From the NCBI RefSeq assembly GCF_003269425.1, contig NZ_CP030104.1, positions 2,289,501 to 2,353,500 of the forward strand: a DNA stretch of 64,000 nucleotides, given 5' to 3'. How positions within the stretch are numbered: the first letter of the stretch is position 1; the number at the start of each line of letters is the position of its first letter. Made by a program: the position numbers and the translations under genes. The notes beneath the pieces were generated by a model that was given only the letters and a program-made list of their open reading frames with translations, ran no database searches and was not told the DNA's origin. The stretch is from Flagellimonas maritima (lineage in GTDB: Bacteria; Bacteroidota; Bacteroidia; Flavobacteriales; Flavobacteriaceae). Below, piece after piece: positions 54,777-64,000 of this stretch.

Positions 54777-57700
54777 TTGAAAAGAGGGGCAAAACCAATA
54801 CTTAAGTCACTAAGATTTAAGTACTTTTTCTTTTTTATCTGTTTTCTGATAACCGCCAACCTAACAGGCCAGGAAACCAATGAACAAGTACAGGATTCGG
54901 TAAAAACGGGTTTTGAACTTGGTCGGTTGATATTGGAAAACCCCGATAGCATTATCGCTAAATATACCTATGACCCAAAAACCGATTTATACGTTTATAC
55001 GGAAAGTGTAGGCGAATTTGATATCAATTACCCTATTATCTTAACTCCCGAACAGTACTTTGAACTTGTTCGTAAAGAACGAATGAAATCCTATTTTAAG
55101 GAAAAGATAGACGCATTCACGGGAAAAAAGGAAGGCAGTGAAGAGGCACGTAAAAACCTATTGCCCAATTTTTATGTAAATAGCAACTTTTTTGAATCGA
55201 TTTTTGGAGGTAATACCATTGAGGTTATTCCACAAGGCTCCGTTGCAATGGATTTGGGTGTTTTGTGGCAGAAAAACGACAACCCCGCACTTTCACCAAG
55301 AAACAGAACCAACCTTTCTTTTGATTTTGACCAAAGAATAAGTTTGAGCTTATTGGGAAAAGTTGGGGAACGCCTTCAAGTAACGGCCAACTATGATACA
55401 GAAGCCACTTTTGATTTTCAGAATTTGGTAAAAATAGATTACACGCCCACTGAGGACGATATCCTTCAAAAAATAGAGATAGGTAATGTAAACATGCCCT
55501 TGAACAGCTCGTTGATTACCGGGGCACAAAGTCTCTTTGGGGTGAAAACACAATTACAGTTTGGGAAGACAACGGTCACTGCGGTTTTCTCAGAACAGCG
55601 TTCACAAAACAATACAGTGGTTGCACAAGGAGGTGGAACGGTAAACGAGTTTGCCTTAACAGCTTTGGACTACGATGAGGACAAACACTTTTTCTTGGCT
55701 CAATATTTTAGGGACAATTATGATAGGGCACTTGCCAGTTACCCATTCATACAAAGTCAGATACAGATCACAAGGCTAGAAGTTTGGGTAACCAACCGTA
55801 ACCAACAGACCCTGAACGTTAGGAATGTGGTCGCTTTACAGGATTTGGGAGAAGTTGAGCTTGGAAGCGATGGTAGGGAAATTACCAGAATAGGAAAAGA
55901 GAATAACGCACCTCCAGGATTCTTTAATATTTTACAACCTGGTGCTTTGCCTCAGAACAGTGCAAATGATTTTGACCCAGCATTGATAGGGAATGGTGGG
56001 GCAATGAACACAGGTGTAAGAGATATTGCTACAGTAGACAATGGTTTCAATGTAGAAGCAAATCAAGGATTCGATTATGCTATATTGGAAAACGCACGAA
56101 AATTAGAACAAGGAAGAGACTATCAATTTGATACTCAGCTAGGATACATTTCCTTGAACCAGCGTTTGAGCAATGATGAGGTTTTGGGTGTTGCTTTCCA
56201 GTACACTTTTAATGGGGAAGTATTTCAGGTTGGGGAATTCGCAAATGGGGGCGTGGATGCCACTACAGTGTCTGGTGGCGTAAATCCAATAGTGGAAAAT
56301 AATACTTTGATTCTTAAGCTTTTGAAAAGTAATATTACCAATGTAGAAGATCCAATATGGGATTTAATGATGAAGAATATCTATTCCACAGGTGCCTTTC
56401 AATTGAGCGAAGAGGACTTTAGGTTGAATATCCTTTATTCTGACCCTACCCCAAGAAACTACATTACTCCTGTTGACCCTAACGCAGGTTGGCCAGACGG
56501 TCTTGAAGATCGCATACTTATCAATGTTTTCAACTTTGATCGCTTAAATGTCTACAATGATGTACAACCGGGCGGAGATGGTTTTTTTGATTATGTGCCG
56601 GGCATTACTATAGACCCCCAGACCGGTAGAATCATTTTTACAAAAGTGGAACCTTTTGGTGAGTTCCTATTCAATCAATTGGGAGGTGGAACGTACGATG
56701 TGGAAAATGACCAGGGCTACAATGTCAATCAACAACGTTATGTATTCCGCAATATGTATGCGAAGACAAAAGCTGCTTCCCTACAAGATGCTGAAAAAAA
56801 TCGTTTCCAGTTAAAGGGCCGTTATAAATCACAAGGAAATAACGGTATACCAATCGGAGCCTTTAATGTGCCCAGAGGTTCGGTAAGGGTTACGGCAGGG
56901 GGACGGCAACTACAAGAAGGCATAGATTATACGGTAAACTACCAGGCCGGTACAGTACAAATTTTAGATCCAAGTTTGGAAGCTTCCAATACCCCAATCA
57001 ATATTTCAGTGGAGAACAATGCGGTTTTTGGACAACAGACCAGAAGGTTCACGGGAATAAACGTAGAGCATAAATTCAATGAAAACTTTGTTTTGGGTGG
57101 AACGTTATTAAACTTAAACGAACGGCCACTTACTCAAAAATCAAACTTTGGAATAGAACCTGTTAACAATACCATTTTTGGATTAAATGGAAATTTTAGT
57201 ACCGAGATTCCTTTTTTGACAAGATTGGCCAACAAACTTCCTAACATAGATACCGATGTCCCTTCCAATTTATCCATTCGTGGTGAAGTAGCTTTTTTAA
57301 AGCCCAATTCCCCTAAAAATGCAGATTTTGAAGGAGAGACCACAACGTATGTTGATGATTTTGAAGGAGCGCAGGCATTGATAGATATTCGTTCTTCGTT
57401 GGGATGGACCCTTGCTAGTCCCCCTGTTGAATTTTTAGAGGACAGAACAGATATTAGTGTGGGTTTTGAGCGTGCAAAAATGTCTTGGTATACCGTTGAT
57501 CCTATTTTTTATACAAACCAAAGACCCTCAGGAGTATCGGATAATGACGTATCATTGAACGCAACCCGTAGGGTATTCATCAACGAGGTCTTTACAGAAA
57601 CAGATGTGGCCCAAGGGCAAACCCAAGTACAGGGAACTTTGGATATGGTATACTACCCAAACTCAAAGGGGCCCTACAATGCCAATCCAAATTTTGAAGC

Positions 57701-60700
57701 AGAAGTCAACAATGATAAATGGGCCGGTATAATGCGTCCGTTAAGCAGTACCAATTTTGAACAATCAAATGTTGAATTTGTTCAATTTTGGGTGTTGGAC
57801 CCTTACGTAGATGGCCAAACCAATGATGCGAACGTAGGAGAGTTGGTATTGAATCTGGGAAATATTTCAGAAGATATTTTGAAAGATGGAAGAAAACAAT
57901 ATGAAAACGGACTTCCTGCAACCACGAACAATGAAATTCCAAGAAGCACAATTTGGGGTCAAGTACCTTCCACCCAATCCTTGGTATATGCTTTTGATGC
58001 TGATGAAACGAACAGGGCATTACAGGATATAGGATTGGATGGGCTGGACGATACGGAAGAACAATCGATTTATAATGGCTCTAGCGAAGACCCTGCCTTG
58101 GACAATTACCAATATTATTTAAATAGAGAAGGTGGAATACTGGAGCGTTATCTAGACTTTAACAATCCCGAAGGTAACTCACCAGTTGCAGTTACCAATA
58201 CAAACAGGGGATCTACCACCTTGCCGGATGTAGAGGATATTGACAGAGACCTCACTATGAATACGGTAAACAGTTATTACGAATATCGCATCCAAATAAA
58301 ACCAAATACTACTGTAAACGATCAATACGTAACGGATATAAGGGAAGGTGTAGCAAGTGGAAATAGAGTGCCCAACGGAACAGAAGTGAACTATCGATGG
58401 ATTCAATATAAGATTCCGTTAAGTGATTTTACCGATGCGGTAGGCGGAATTACGGATTTTCGCTCAATTAGTTTTATGCGGATGTACATGACAGGATTCG
58501 CTAGCGATGTCATACTTCGTTTTGCCACGTTGGACCTGGTTCGTGGGGACTGGAGAACGTACACTAATTCTTTGGAACGACCAGGACTTGACGATGACCC
58601 TTCTGATGATGGTACCGTTACAGATGTAAATACAGTGAACATTGAGGAAAATTTTAATAGGCAGCCCATACCTTACGTACTGCCTCCCGGTGTAGTTAGG
58701 GAACAGCTAAACAACAATAACACCATTATTCGGCAAAATGAGCAGTCTTTATCATTTGTGGTGGAAAATTTGGAATCCGAGGATGCCCGTGGGGTTTTTA
58801 AAAACGTGAATATTGATGTAAGACAGTACGAACGAATTAAAATGTTCATGCACGCCGAGAAAATATTAAATGGGGACTATTCGGATAATGATACTCCTCT
58901 TGTTGGTTTTCTTCGTATCGGAACAGATTTCTCGGAAAATTTTTATCAAATAGAACTGCCACTTCAATTCACACCTTTCAATGTAACTTCCCCTGACCAG
59001 ATTTGGCCGGACGTAAATCAAATCGATATAGCCCTGAACGATTTGAACAAGGTAAAATCCAGGGGAATTGCGGAACAATCGCTCAGTGATATAAATTATT
59101 ATGAAATCGTTGATGGAGAAGCAATTTTGGTAGACGAATTCGCTCCAAGGACTCTGGGAAGATTGCGGATAGGAATTCGCGGAAATCCCTCATTGGGAAG
59201 CATTCGTGGAATGATGGTGGGCGTTAAGAATATTGATGACCTACCTGCCAGGGGAGAAGTCTGGTTCAATGAGCTACGCTTGGTAGGTTTGGATAATAAT
59301 GGAGGATGGGCCGCCATAGCAGCATTGGATGCTAACATGGCAGATTTTGCGAACATAACCGCAACGGGAAGCAGAAGTACATCAGGTTTTGGCTCTATAG
59401 ACCAAATGCCCAATGAACGCTCCCGGGAAGATGCCATAGCATACGATGTGGTCACCAATGTGAATGTAGGGCAATTGTTTCCAAAAAAATGGGGACTCCA
59501 ACTTCCGTTCAATTATGGTATTTCAGAAACATTGATTACTCCCGAGTTTGATCCTGTTTACGATGACTTAAAGTTGGAAGATCGCATTGAAGCCGCTGAA
59601 ACTGCAGAAGATGCAGAAACCATTCAAAGACAGGCCGAGGATTACACGAAAAGAACAAGCATCAATCTTATAGGCGTAAGAAAAGATAGGGGCGAGGAAG
59701 CCAAGGAGAATTTTTTCGATATAGAAAATTTTACATTCAATTATTCTTACAATGAAACGGATCATAGGGATTTTGAGGTTGAAGAATTGAGAGATCAAAA
59801 TGTGACCACGGGTTTTGTATACAACCATAATTTTAAACCAGCACCTGTTGCGCCCTTTGTGAAAAAAGATTCATTGTTCATGAGCGAATATTGGAAATGG
59901 CTTAAAGAGCTCAATTTTAATGTTTTGCCTACCAGCATTTCCGTCAACGCCAACTACAATCGGTCTTTTAACCAGCAAAGATTCAGGGACGTTCTTGAAC
60001 CTGGGGTGGAGTCTTTAGAGCTTCCGCTTTTGCAACAGCGTAATTATTTGTTCAATTGGCAGTATGCTTTAAATTACAGTATTACAAAATCATTGCGATT
60101 GAATCTAACAGCGTCCAATAACAACATTGTTCGCAATTATTTTAATGTGGATGACGATGACGATTCCGGTATTAACCAAGCTTTGGATTTATGGGACGGT
60201 TTTTTTGATATCGGTGAACCCAACAGACATTCACAACAAATGCAGCTGAACTACGAACTGCCGTTCAGCAAATTCCCCTTCCTTAACTTCATTAATGCGC
60301 AATATACCTATACCAGTAATTTCGACTGGCAACGTGGAGGGGATGCCTTGAACGAGGTTGCCCGTGAGGATATCAATACAGTTCAGAATGCCAATACCCA
60401 TAACTTGACAGCGAATCTGAGCATGCAGCGTTTTTATGATTTTCTTGGTCTAAAAAAGAAGGATGGTAAAGTTTCGGCCAATCAAGCTGCTGCTAGAAGG
60501 GATAAAGCGGGCAATACAGCGTCAGGTGAAGGAAAGAAAGCACCTAAAAAAACAAGCAAGGCTTTCAATACTATTATTGATGTTGTTACCATGGTAAAAA
60601 GGGTTAATGTTAATTACAGTGAAAACAATGGTAAAGTGCTTCCTGGGTACACACAGTCTATTGGATTTATTGGAACTACAAGACCGACTTTGGGTTTTGT

Positions 60701-61910
60701 TTTTGGCAGTCAGGCGGATGTACGGTTTGAAGCGGCCAGAAATGGCTGGTTAACGACTTTCGAAGAATTTAACTCTCAATATTTGGAGAATTCGAACAAG
60801 CTGTTGAATGTCACTGCTACGGCGCAACCTACCCAAGATCTGACCATAGATTTGACTATGGACAGGCAAATATCCAATAGTTATCAAGAAAATTTTCAGG
60901 TCAATGATTTGGGTAATGGAGAGTTTCAATACGAAGAATTGTTGGGCAACAATTTTGGAAATTTCAGTATTTCCACAATGATGATAGGAACCTTTTTTAA
61001 CAAGAGCGATGAATTTGATTCAGAAACATTCGATCAGTTCAAGGAAAACAGGATTACCATAGCGAACAGATTGGTTTCCGATAGGGGGCAGACACCCGGT
61101 ACTTTGGATGAAGATGGATTCCCACAGCGTTACGGGAAAACACAACAAGAAGTCTTATTGCCCGCCTTTTTTGCGGCATATACCGGACAAGATGTAAACA
61201 GGGTCAACTTAGATGCTTTTAGGGATATACCCGTTCCAAATTGGAATATCAAGTATACGGGATTGATGAAAAATAGATGGTTTAAAAAGAAGTTTAAGCG
61301 TTTTTCTTTGAGCCATGGTTACCGTGCGGCATACAGCATCAATTCCTTTCAAACCAATTTAGAACGTGAGAATGGTACGATAGACCCTGAAACCGAAGAT
61401 TTCCTTCCAGAAAACATTATTAATAATGTCGTACTCACTGACCAGTTCAATCCACTGATTCGTATGGATTTTGAAATGAAGAATTCTTTTAGTTTTTTGG
61501 CCGAGGTAAGAAGCGATAGAACACTATCATTGAGTTTTGATAACAATCTTTTGACAGAGATTAACGGTAAAGAGTATACAGTAGGATTGGGCTATCGATT
61601 TAAGGATGTAAAGTTTGTAACCAATATTGGTGGTGAAAAAACACGCCTTAAGGGTGATTTGAACTTAAAGGCTGATTTATCTTTAAGAGATAATATAACA
61701 ATAATCCGAAATCTTGACATAGACAACAATCAAATTACATCTGGGCAGAGTTTAATGGGTATTAAGTTTACTGCGGATTATGCCCTGAGCAAAAGCTTGA
61801 ACGCATTATTCTTTTACGACCATACTTTTTCGGAATTTGCAGTATCTACTGCCTTTCCACAAACAACGATCAATACAGGTTTTACACTCAGATATAATTT
61901 TGGAAATTGA
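54777..61910 (+). CDS. sprA: Cell surface protein SprA, type IX secretion translocon
   Basis: The 2377-residue giant fits SprA (about 2400), the outer-membrane beta-barrel through which type IX secretion cargo leaves the cell. The start is a TTG that gives a short basic n-region and a hydrophobic signal (SLRFKYFFFFICFLITANL); no ATG precedes the conserved region. Family patterns include VIPQGSVAMDLG, NLSFDFDQRISLSLLGKVGERL with NYDTEATFDFQN, YVDDFEGAQALIDIR, and RGMMVGVKNI, with a second similar set after residue 1400. The C-terminus ends in RYNFGN. It probably shares a transcript with ruvA. It implies gliding and/or adhesin secretion in this organism. Confidence 0.97.
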   Translation: MKRGAKPILKSLRFKYFFFFICFLITANLTGQETNEQVQDSVKTGFELGRLILENPDSIIAKYTYDPKTDLYVYTESVGEFDINYPIILTPEQYFELVRKERMKSYFKEKIDAFTGKKEGSEEARKNLLPNFYVNSNFFESIFGGNTIEVIPQGSVAMDLGVLWQKNDNPALSPRNRTNLSFDFDQRISLSLLGKVGERLQVTANYDTEATFDFQNLVKIDYTPTEDDILQKIEIGNVNMPLNSSLITGAQSLFGVKTQLQFGKTTVTAVFSEQRSQNNTVVAQGGGTVNEFALTALDYDEDKHFFLAQYFRDNYDRALASYPFIQSQIQITRLEVWVTNRNQQTLNVRNVVALQDLGEVELGSDGREITRIGKENNAPPGFFNILQPGALPQNSANDFDPALIGNGGAMNTGVRDIATVDNGFNVEANQGFDYAILENARKLEQGRDYQFDTQLGYISLNQRLSNDEVLGVAFQYTFNGEVFQVGEFANGGVDATTVSGGVNPIVENNTLILKLLKSNITNVEDPIWDLMMKNIYSTGAFQLSEEDFRLNILYSDPTPRNYITPVDPNAGWPDGLEDRILINVFNFDRLNVYNDVQPGGDGFFDYVPGITIDPQTGRIIFTKVEPFGEFLFNQLGGGTYDVENDQGYNVNQQRYVFRNMYAKTKAASLQDAEKNRFQLKGRYKSQGNNGIPIGAFNVPRGSVRVTAGGRQLQEGIDYTVNYQAGTVQILDPSLEASNTPINISVENNAVFGQQTRRFTGINVEHKFNENFVLGGTLLNLNERPLTQKSNFGIEPVNNTIFGLNGNFSTEIPFLTRLANKLPNIDTDVPSNLSIRGEVAFLKPNSPKNADFEGETTTYVDDFEGAQALIDIRSSLGWTLASPPVEFLEDRTDISVGFERAKMSWYTVDPIFYTNQRPSGVSDNDVSLNATRRVFINEVFTETDVAQGQTQVQGTLDMVYYPNSKGPYNANPNFEAEVNNDKWAGIMRPLSSTNFEQSNVEFVQFWVLDPYVDGQTNDANVGELVLNLGNISEDILKDGRKQYENGLPATTNNEIPRSTIWGQVPSTQSLVYAFDADETNRALQDIGLDGLDDTEEQSIYNGSSEDPALDNYQYYLNREGGILERYLDFNNPEGNSPVAVTNTNRGSTTLPDVEDIDRDLTMNTVNSYYEYRIQIKPNTTVNDQYVTDIREGVASGNRVPNGTEVNYRWIQYKIPLSDFTDAVGGITDFRSISFMRMYMTGFASDVILRFATLDLVRGDWRTYTNSLERPGLDDDPSDDGTVTDVNTVNIEENFNRQPIPYVLPPGVVREQLNNNNTIIRQNEQSLSFVVENLESEDARGVFKNVNIDVRQYERIKMFMHAEKILNGDYSDNDTPLVGFLRIGTDFSENFYQIELPLQFTPFNVTSPDQIWPDVNQIDIALNDLNKVKSRGIAEQSLSDINYYEIVDGEAILVDEFAPRTLGRLRIGIRGNPSLGSIRGMMVGVKNIDDLPARGEVWFNELRLVGLDNNGGWAAIAALDANMADFANITATGSRSTSGFGSIDQMPNERSREDAIAYDVVTNVNVGQLFPKKWGLQLPFNYGISETLITPEFDPVYDDLKLEDRIEAAETAEDAETIQRQAEDYTKRTSINLIGVRKDRGEEAKENFFDIENFTFNYSYNETDHRDFEVEELRDQNVTTGFVYNHNFKPAPVAPFVKKDSLFMSEYWKWLKELNFNVLPTSISVNANYNRSFNQQRFRDVLEPGVESLELPLLQQRNYLFNWQYALNYSITKSLRLNLTASNNNIVRNYFNVDDDDDSGINQALDLWDGFFDIGEPNRHSQQMQLNYELPFSKFPFLNFINAQYTYTSNFDWQRGGDALNEVAREDINTVQNANTHNLTANLSMQRFYDFLGLKKKDGKVSANQAAARRDKAGNTASGEGKKAPKKTSKAFNTIIDVVTMVKRVNVNYSENNGKVLPGYTQSIGFIGTTRPTLGFVFGSQADVRFEAARNGWLTTFEEFNSQYLENSNKLLNVTATAQPTQDLTIDLTMDRQISNSYQENFQVNDLGNGEFQYEELLGNNFGNFSISTMMIGTFFNKSDEFDSETFDQFKENRITIANRLVSDRGQTPGTLDEDGFPQRYGKTQQEVLLPAFFAAYTGQDVNRVNLDAFRDIPVPNWNIKYTGLMKNRWFKKKFKRFSLSHGYRAAYSINSFQTNLERENGTIDPETEDFLPENIINNVVLTDQFNPLIRMDFEMKNSFSFLAEVRSDRTLSLSFDNNLLTEINGKEYTVGLGYRFKDVKFVTNIGGEKTRLKGDLNLKADLSLRDNITIIRNLDIDNNQITSGQSLMGIKFTADYALSKSLNALFFYDHTFSEFAVSTAFPQTTINTGFTLRYNFGN

Positions 61911-61963
61911 TTTTACTTCTCTATCCAACCTATTTTTTACATAATTTTTTGAACAATATTTTG

Positions 61964-61995
61964 TTTGAAAAGATATCGCTGATCCGTTACATTTG
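61964..61995 (+). promoter_or_regulatory. Bacteroidota-type promoter for gcvH
   Basis: TTTG (61964-61967), 20 bases, then TACATTTG (61988-61995). It gives gcvH a start site near 62001, separate from sprA. Confidence 0.7.
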
Positions 61996-62021
61996 TCATA
62001 AGACTAATATAAATTGAAACA

Positions 62022-62402
62022 ATGAACGTACCGGCAGAATTAAAGTATACAAAAGATCACGAATGGATTAAAATCGATGGCGATACGGCAACTGTTGGCA
62101 TTACGGATTTCGCCCAGGGAGAGTTGGGGGATATTGTATATGTTGAAGTTGAAACCGTGGACGAAACCTTGGAAAAAGAAGAAGTTTTTGGCACGGTTGA
62201 AGCTGTGAAGACTGTCTCTGACCTTTTTTTGCCATTAAGTGGAGAAATAATAGAATTTAATGAAGCATTGGAAGATGAACCTGAAAAAGTAAATTCCGAT
62301 CCGTACGGTGAGGGCTGGATGATTAAAATAAAAATAAGTGACGCATCAGAAGTAGATGACTTAATGAGCGATGAAGAATACAAAAGCCTGATTGGTGCTT
62401 AA
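62022..62402 (+). CDS. gcvH: Glycine cleavage system H protein
   Basis: This is a 126-residue H protein, the lipoyl carrier of the glycine cleavage complex. It contains [33 protein letters not shown] and the lipoylation site [13 protein letters not shown] with K63, then ending [15 protein letters not shown]. The length is typical. It has its own promoter. Its stop codon is in the same frame as the downstream VanZ-like coding sequence. Confidence 0.97.
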   Translation: MNVPAELKYTKDHEWIKIDGDTATVGITDFAQGELGDIVYVEVETVDETLEKEEVFGTVEAVKTVSDLFLPLSGEIIEFNEALEDEPEKVNSDPYGEGWMIKIKISDASEVDDLMSDEEYKSLIGA

Positions 62403-62450
62403 AAATTATTTTTTACATTATCATTTATAAGCTGGGTAACGTTTATTACG

Positions 62451-62795
62451 ATGCTCAGCTTATTTTCTTTTTCAGGCTTGGATACTGGTGGAATGAATAT
62501 TCCCCATGCCGATAAAATTATCCACTTTTTGTTTTACTTCATTTTTTCAGTCTTGGGTTGTCTATTTTTGAGAGAAAGAACACAAGGCGCTATGGGATTG
62601 GTCAAAGCAGTAAAATTTATGCTGGTTACGACTGTAGTGTATGGCATATTTATTGAGGTGCTACAGTACGCCATTACCTCGAATCGTATGGCCGAAATGG
62701 GCGATGTTTTGGCAAATAGTTTAGGTGCATTTGTAGGAGTTGGCCTAATTAAGTGGTTTTTTTCTAAAGAAAGGCCGATAAAATGGAAAATTTAA
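62451..62795 (+). CDS. VanZ-like small membrane protein, start uncertain
   Basis: This is a 114-residue membrane protein from the only standard in-frame start (ATG at 62451). The VanZ-like pattern is MNIPHADKIIHFLFYFIFSVLG, then IFIEVLQYAITSNRMAEMGDVLANSLGAFVGV. The 48 bases between the gcvH stop and the ATG are open in the same frame and encode a hydrophobic stretch (FFTLSFISWVTFIT) that would complete the first membrane helix expected in this family, yet contain no ATG, GTG or TTG. The real start may be non-standard. The function is unknown. Confidence 0.75.
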   Translation: MLSLFSFSGLDTGGMNIPHADKIIHFLFYFIFSVLGCLFLRERTQGAMGLVKAVKFMLVTTVVYGIFIEVLQYAITSNRMAEMGDVLANSLGAFVGVGLIKWFFSKERPIKWKI

Positions 62796-62847
62796 TTGCT
62801 TATTTAACCAATTAATAATTAAATTAGCAAACATTAAAATTAAAACA

Positions 62848-63552
62848 ATGGAACTAAAAAAGAATCCAAAGGCAGATGTAGGTAAAAACAGTTCGCTCTA
62901 TTTTGTAATAGGGTTGACCGCTGTTTTGGGATTGGTTTATGGCGCCATGGAGTGGAAGAAGTATGATAATTCCAATGACTATGATATTTCAATGAACGTT
63001 GAAGATCAATTGGATGAGGAAGTACCGATGACAGAACAGATAAAAACTCCGCCACCGCCACCGCCACCAGCTGCACCTGAAGTCATTGAGGTTGTAGAAG
63101 ATGAGGAAGAAGTTGAGGAAACTGTAATCGAATCAACGGAAACCAGTCAAGAGGAAGAAGTAATGGAAGTTGAAGAGGTCGAGGTAGAGGAAGTTGATGA
63201 GGATATATCGGTTCCGTTTGCTGTAATTGAGGACGTACCTGTTTTTCCGGGTTGTGAAGGATCCAGTAATAAAAAAGCATGTTTTCAAGAAATGATGCAA
63301 AAGCATATTCGCAAAAACTTCCGTTATCCGGAAATTGCCCAAGAAATGGGTGTTCAAGGTAGAGTGAACGTGATTTTTGTTATTCAAAAAGACGGTAGCA
63401 TCGGTAATATAAGAATGCGTGGACCAGATAAAAATTTGGAGAAAGAAGCTTTGAGAATTATCAACAAGCTTCCTAAAATGACTCCAGGCAAGCAAAGGGG
63501 AAGAGCGGTAAAAGTACCTTTCAGTATTCCAATTACCTTTAAGCTGCAATAA
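62848..63552 (+). CDS. Energy transducer TonB-like protein
   Basis: This is a 234-residue protein. One membrane helix near the N-terminus (SLYFVIGLTAVLGLVYGAM) is followed by a periplasmic linker with TPPPPPPPAAPEVIE and a very acidic Glu/Val repeat. A C-terminal TonB domain follows (FRYPEIAQEMGVQGRVNVIF, then VPFSIPITFKL). Bacteroidota carry many such TonB proteins that power SusCD and siderophore receptors; its receptor partner is not in the window. It ends at a strong terminator. Confidence 0.93.
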   Translation: MELKKNPKADVGKNSSLYFVIGLTAVLGLVYGAMEWKKYDNSNDYDISMNVEDQLDEEVPMTEQIKTPPPPPPPAAPEVIEVVEDEEEVEETVIESTETSQEEEVMEVEEVEVEEVDEDISVPFAVIEDVPVFPGCEGSSNKKACFQEMMQKHIRKNFRYPEIAQEMGVQGRVNVIFVIQKDGSIGNIRMRGPDKNLEKEALRIINKLPKMTPGKQRGRAVKVPFSIPITFKLQ

Positions 63553-63582
63553 AGTATACTATTTTTATTGAGGTAGAAATGG

Positions 63583-63618
63583 AAAAAGCCCTAGCGGAAA
63601 CGCTAGGGCTTTTTTTTT
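63583..63618 (+). terminator. Terminator after the TonB-like gene
   Basis: AAAAAGCCCTAGCG (63583-63596) pairs with 63601-63614 around a GAAA tetraloop and is followed by a run of T. Confidence 0.95.
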
Positions 63619-63833
63619 AAAAATTTGTCAAGAATGTTCTTTCGTCAATTCAAAATTGCCATTCGTGAATTGTATCCTCATTTTATCTATCGGAAAAAGT
63701 ATTTTTATAAAATAGGACAGTTCCTACATTCATTCCATATTAATCAGCTGAATATTAAATGATTGAGAATATATAACGGAAATAAGGTATAGGAATTTTT
63801 CATGTACTAATGTAAATAGATCAAATAGTAAAA

Positions 63834-64000
63834 ATGGACACAAAGAAAATAATGGTAGGAATGCTACTAGTGATTGCACAAAATATCGGCTTTACCCAAG
63901 ATTTTCCAAAAATTACACCACCATCGCCAGAGGCCACGGCACTGGCAAAATTTACGGAAATACCGGTTTCCCATTACACTGGGGTACCGAACATCTCCAT
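63834..64000 (+). CDS. N-terminus of a large RHS/YD-repeat-type surface protein, 3' truncated by window edge
   Basis: Only about 56 codons are in the window. They encode a signal-peptide-like start (MDTKKIMVGMLLVIAQNIGF) followed by PKITPPSPEATALAKF, then EIPVSHYTGVPNISI. That P-P-S-P-E-A, E-I-P-V and T-G-V-P-N-I-S-I order is the opening I recall for very large Bacteroidota proteins with RHS/YD repeats. The body of the gene is beyond the window, so the call rests on this short motif. The 281 bases before it hold the TonB terminator and otherwise AT-rich sequence with no gene. Confidence 0.6.
   Translation, partial: MDTKKIMVGMLLVIAQNIGFTQDFPKITPPSPEATALAKFTEIPVSHYTGVPNIS

Overview
The window is a stretch of core chromosome from a member of the Bacteroidota, almost certainly the family Flavobacteriaceae (marine type). 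The support is the gene content: SprA, the giant type IX secretion protein; an alternative complex III (ActABCDEF) operon feeding a cytochrome c oxidase; Bacteroidota-type homogentisate genes; DUF5916 and DUF2723 proteins; and a C-terminally extended ribosomal protein S2. Promoters also fit the Bacteroidota pattern TTTG-N18..20-TAnnTTTG. AT richness and scarcity of Shine-Dalgarno sites agree. I cannot name the genus.

Layout. 1-1582: two tandem DUF4097-like adhesin-type genes, the first cut by the window edge, followed by an inverted-repeat element. 1763-4951 (minus): tsf-rpsB and rplM-rpsI. 5199-8437: an outer-membrane DUF5916 protein and a lipocalin-like lipoprotein. 8467-14350 (minus): a tyrosine/homogentisate catabolic cluster (hppD, hmgA, fahA, a flavin reductase-like protein and a HisC-type aminotransferase), with a divergent MarR regulator and a likely operator between them. 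14993-16017: a two-gene membrane operon of unknown function. 16248-19082: polA. 19234-22116: two tandem membrane-anchored metallophosphoesterases and a cysteine-less thioredoxin-fold protein. 22140-25475: a DUF2723 membrane protein. 25669-30501: tRNA-Gln, then rimP-nusA-infB behind a promoter and a terminator-like leader hairpin. 30551-30925: a SPOR protein.

31157-43049 is one long respiratory operon: actABCDEF (quinol:cytochrome c oxidoreductase) followed by coxB/coxA-type oxidase subunits. It would carry electrons from menaquinol to oxygen; subunits III and IV of the oxidase are not here. 43167-46303: a DUF2807 protein and a convergent acyl-CoA oxidase-like enzyme. 46448-49714: ruvB, a cytochrome P450 and queG, tightly packed. 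49930-54059: a sodium:solute symporter and a malic enzyme/phosphotransacetylase fusion. 54190-63552: ruvA, sprA, gcvH, a VanZ-like protein and a TonB-like protein. The window ends inside the first codons of what looks like an RHS-type surface protein.

Most of this is ordinary housekeeping DNA, and I see no phage, transposase or CRISPR array. The points most worth a second look are: the same helix-hairpin-helix tail on two unrelated proteins (ribosomal S2 and ActC); an internal twin-arginine motif in both phosphoesterases; a hairpin between promoter and start codon of rimP-nusA-infB; a duplicated tRNA-Gln 3' end; a missing start codon for the first helix of the VanZ-like protein; and a thioredoxin-fold protein that has lost both catalytic cysteines.
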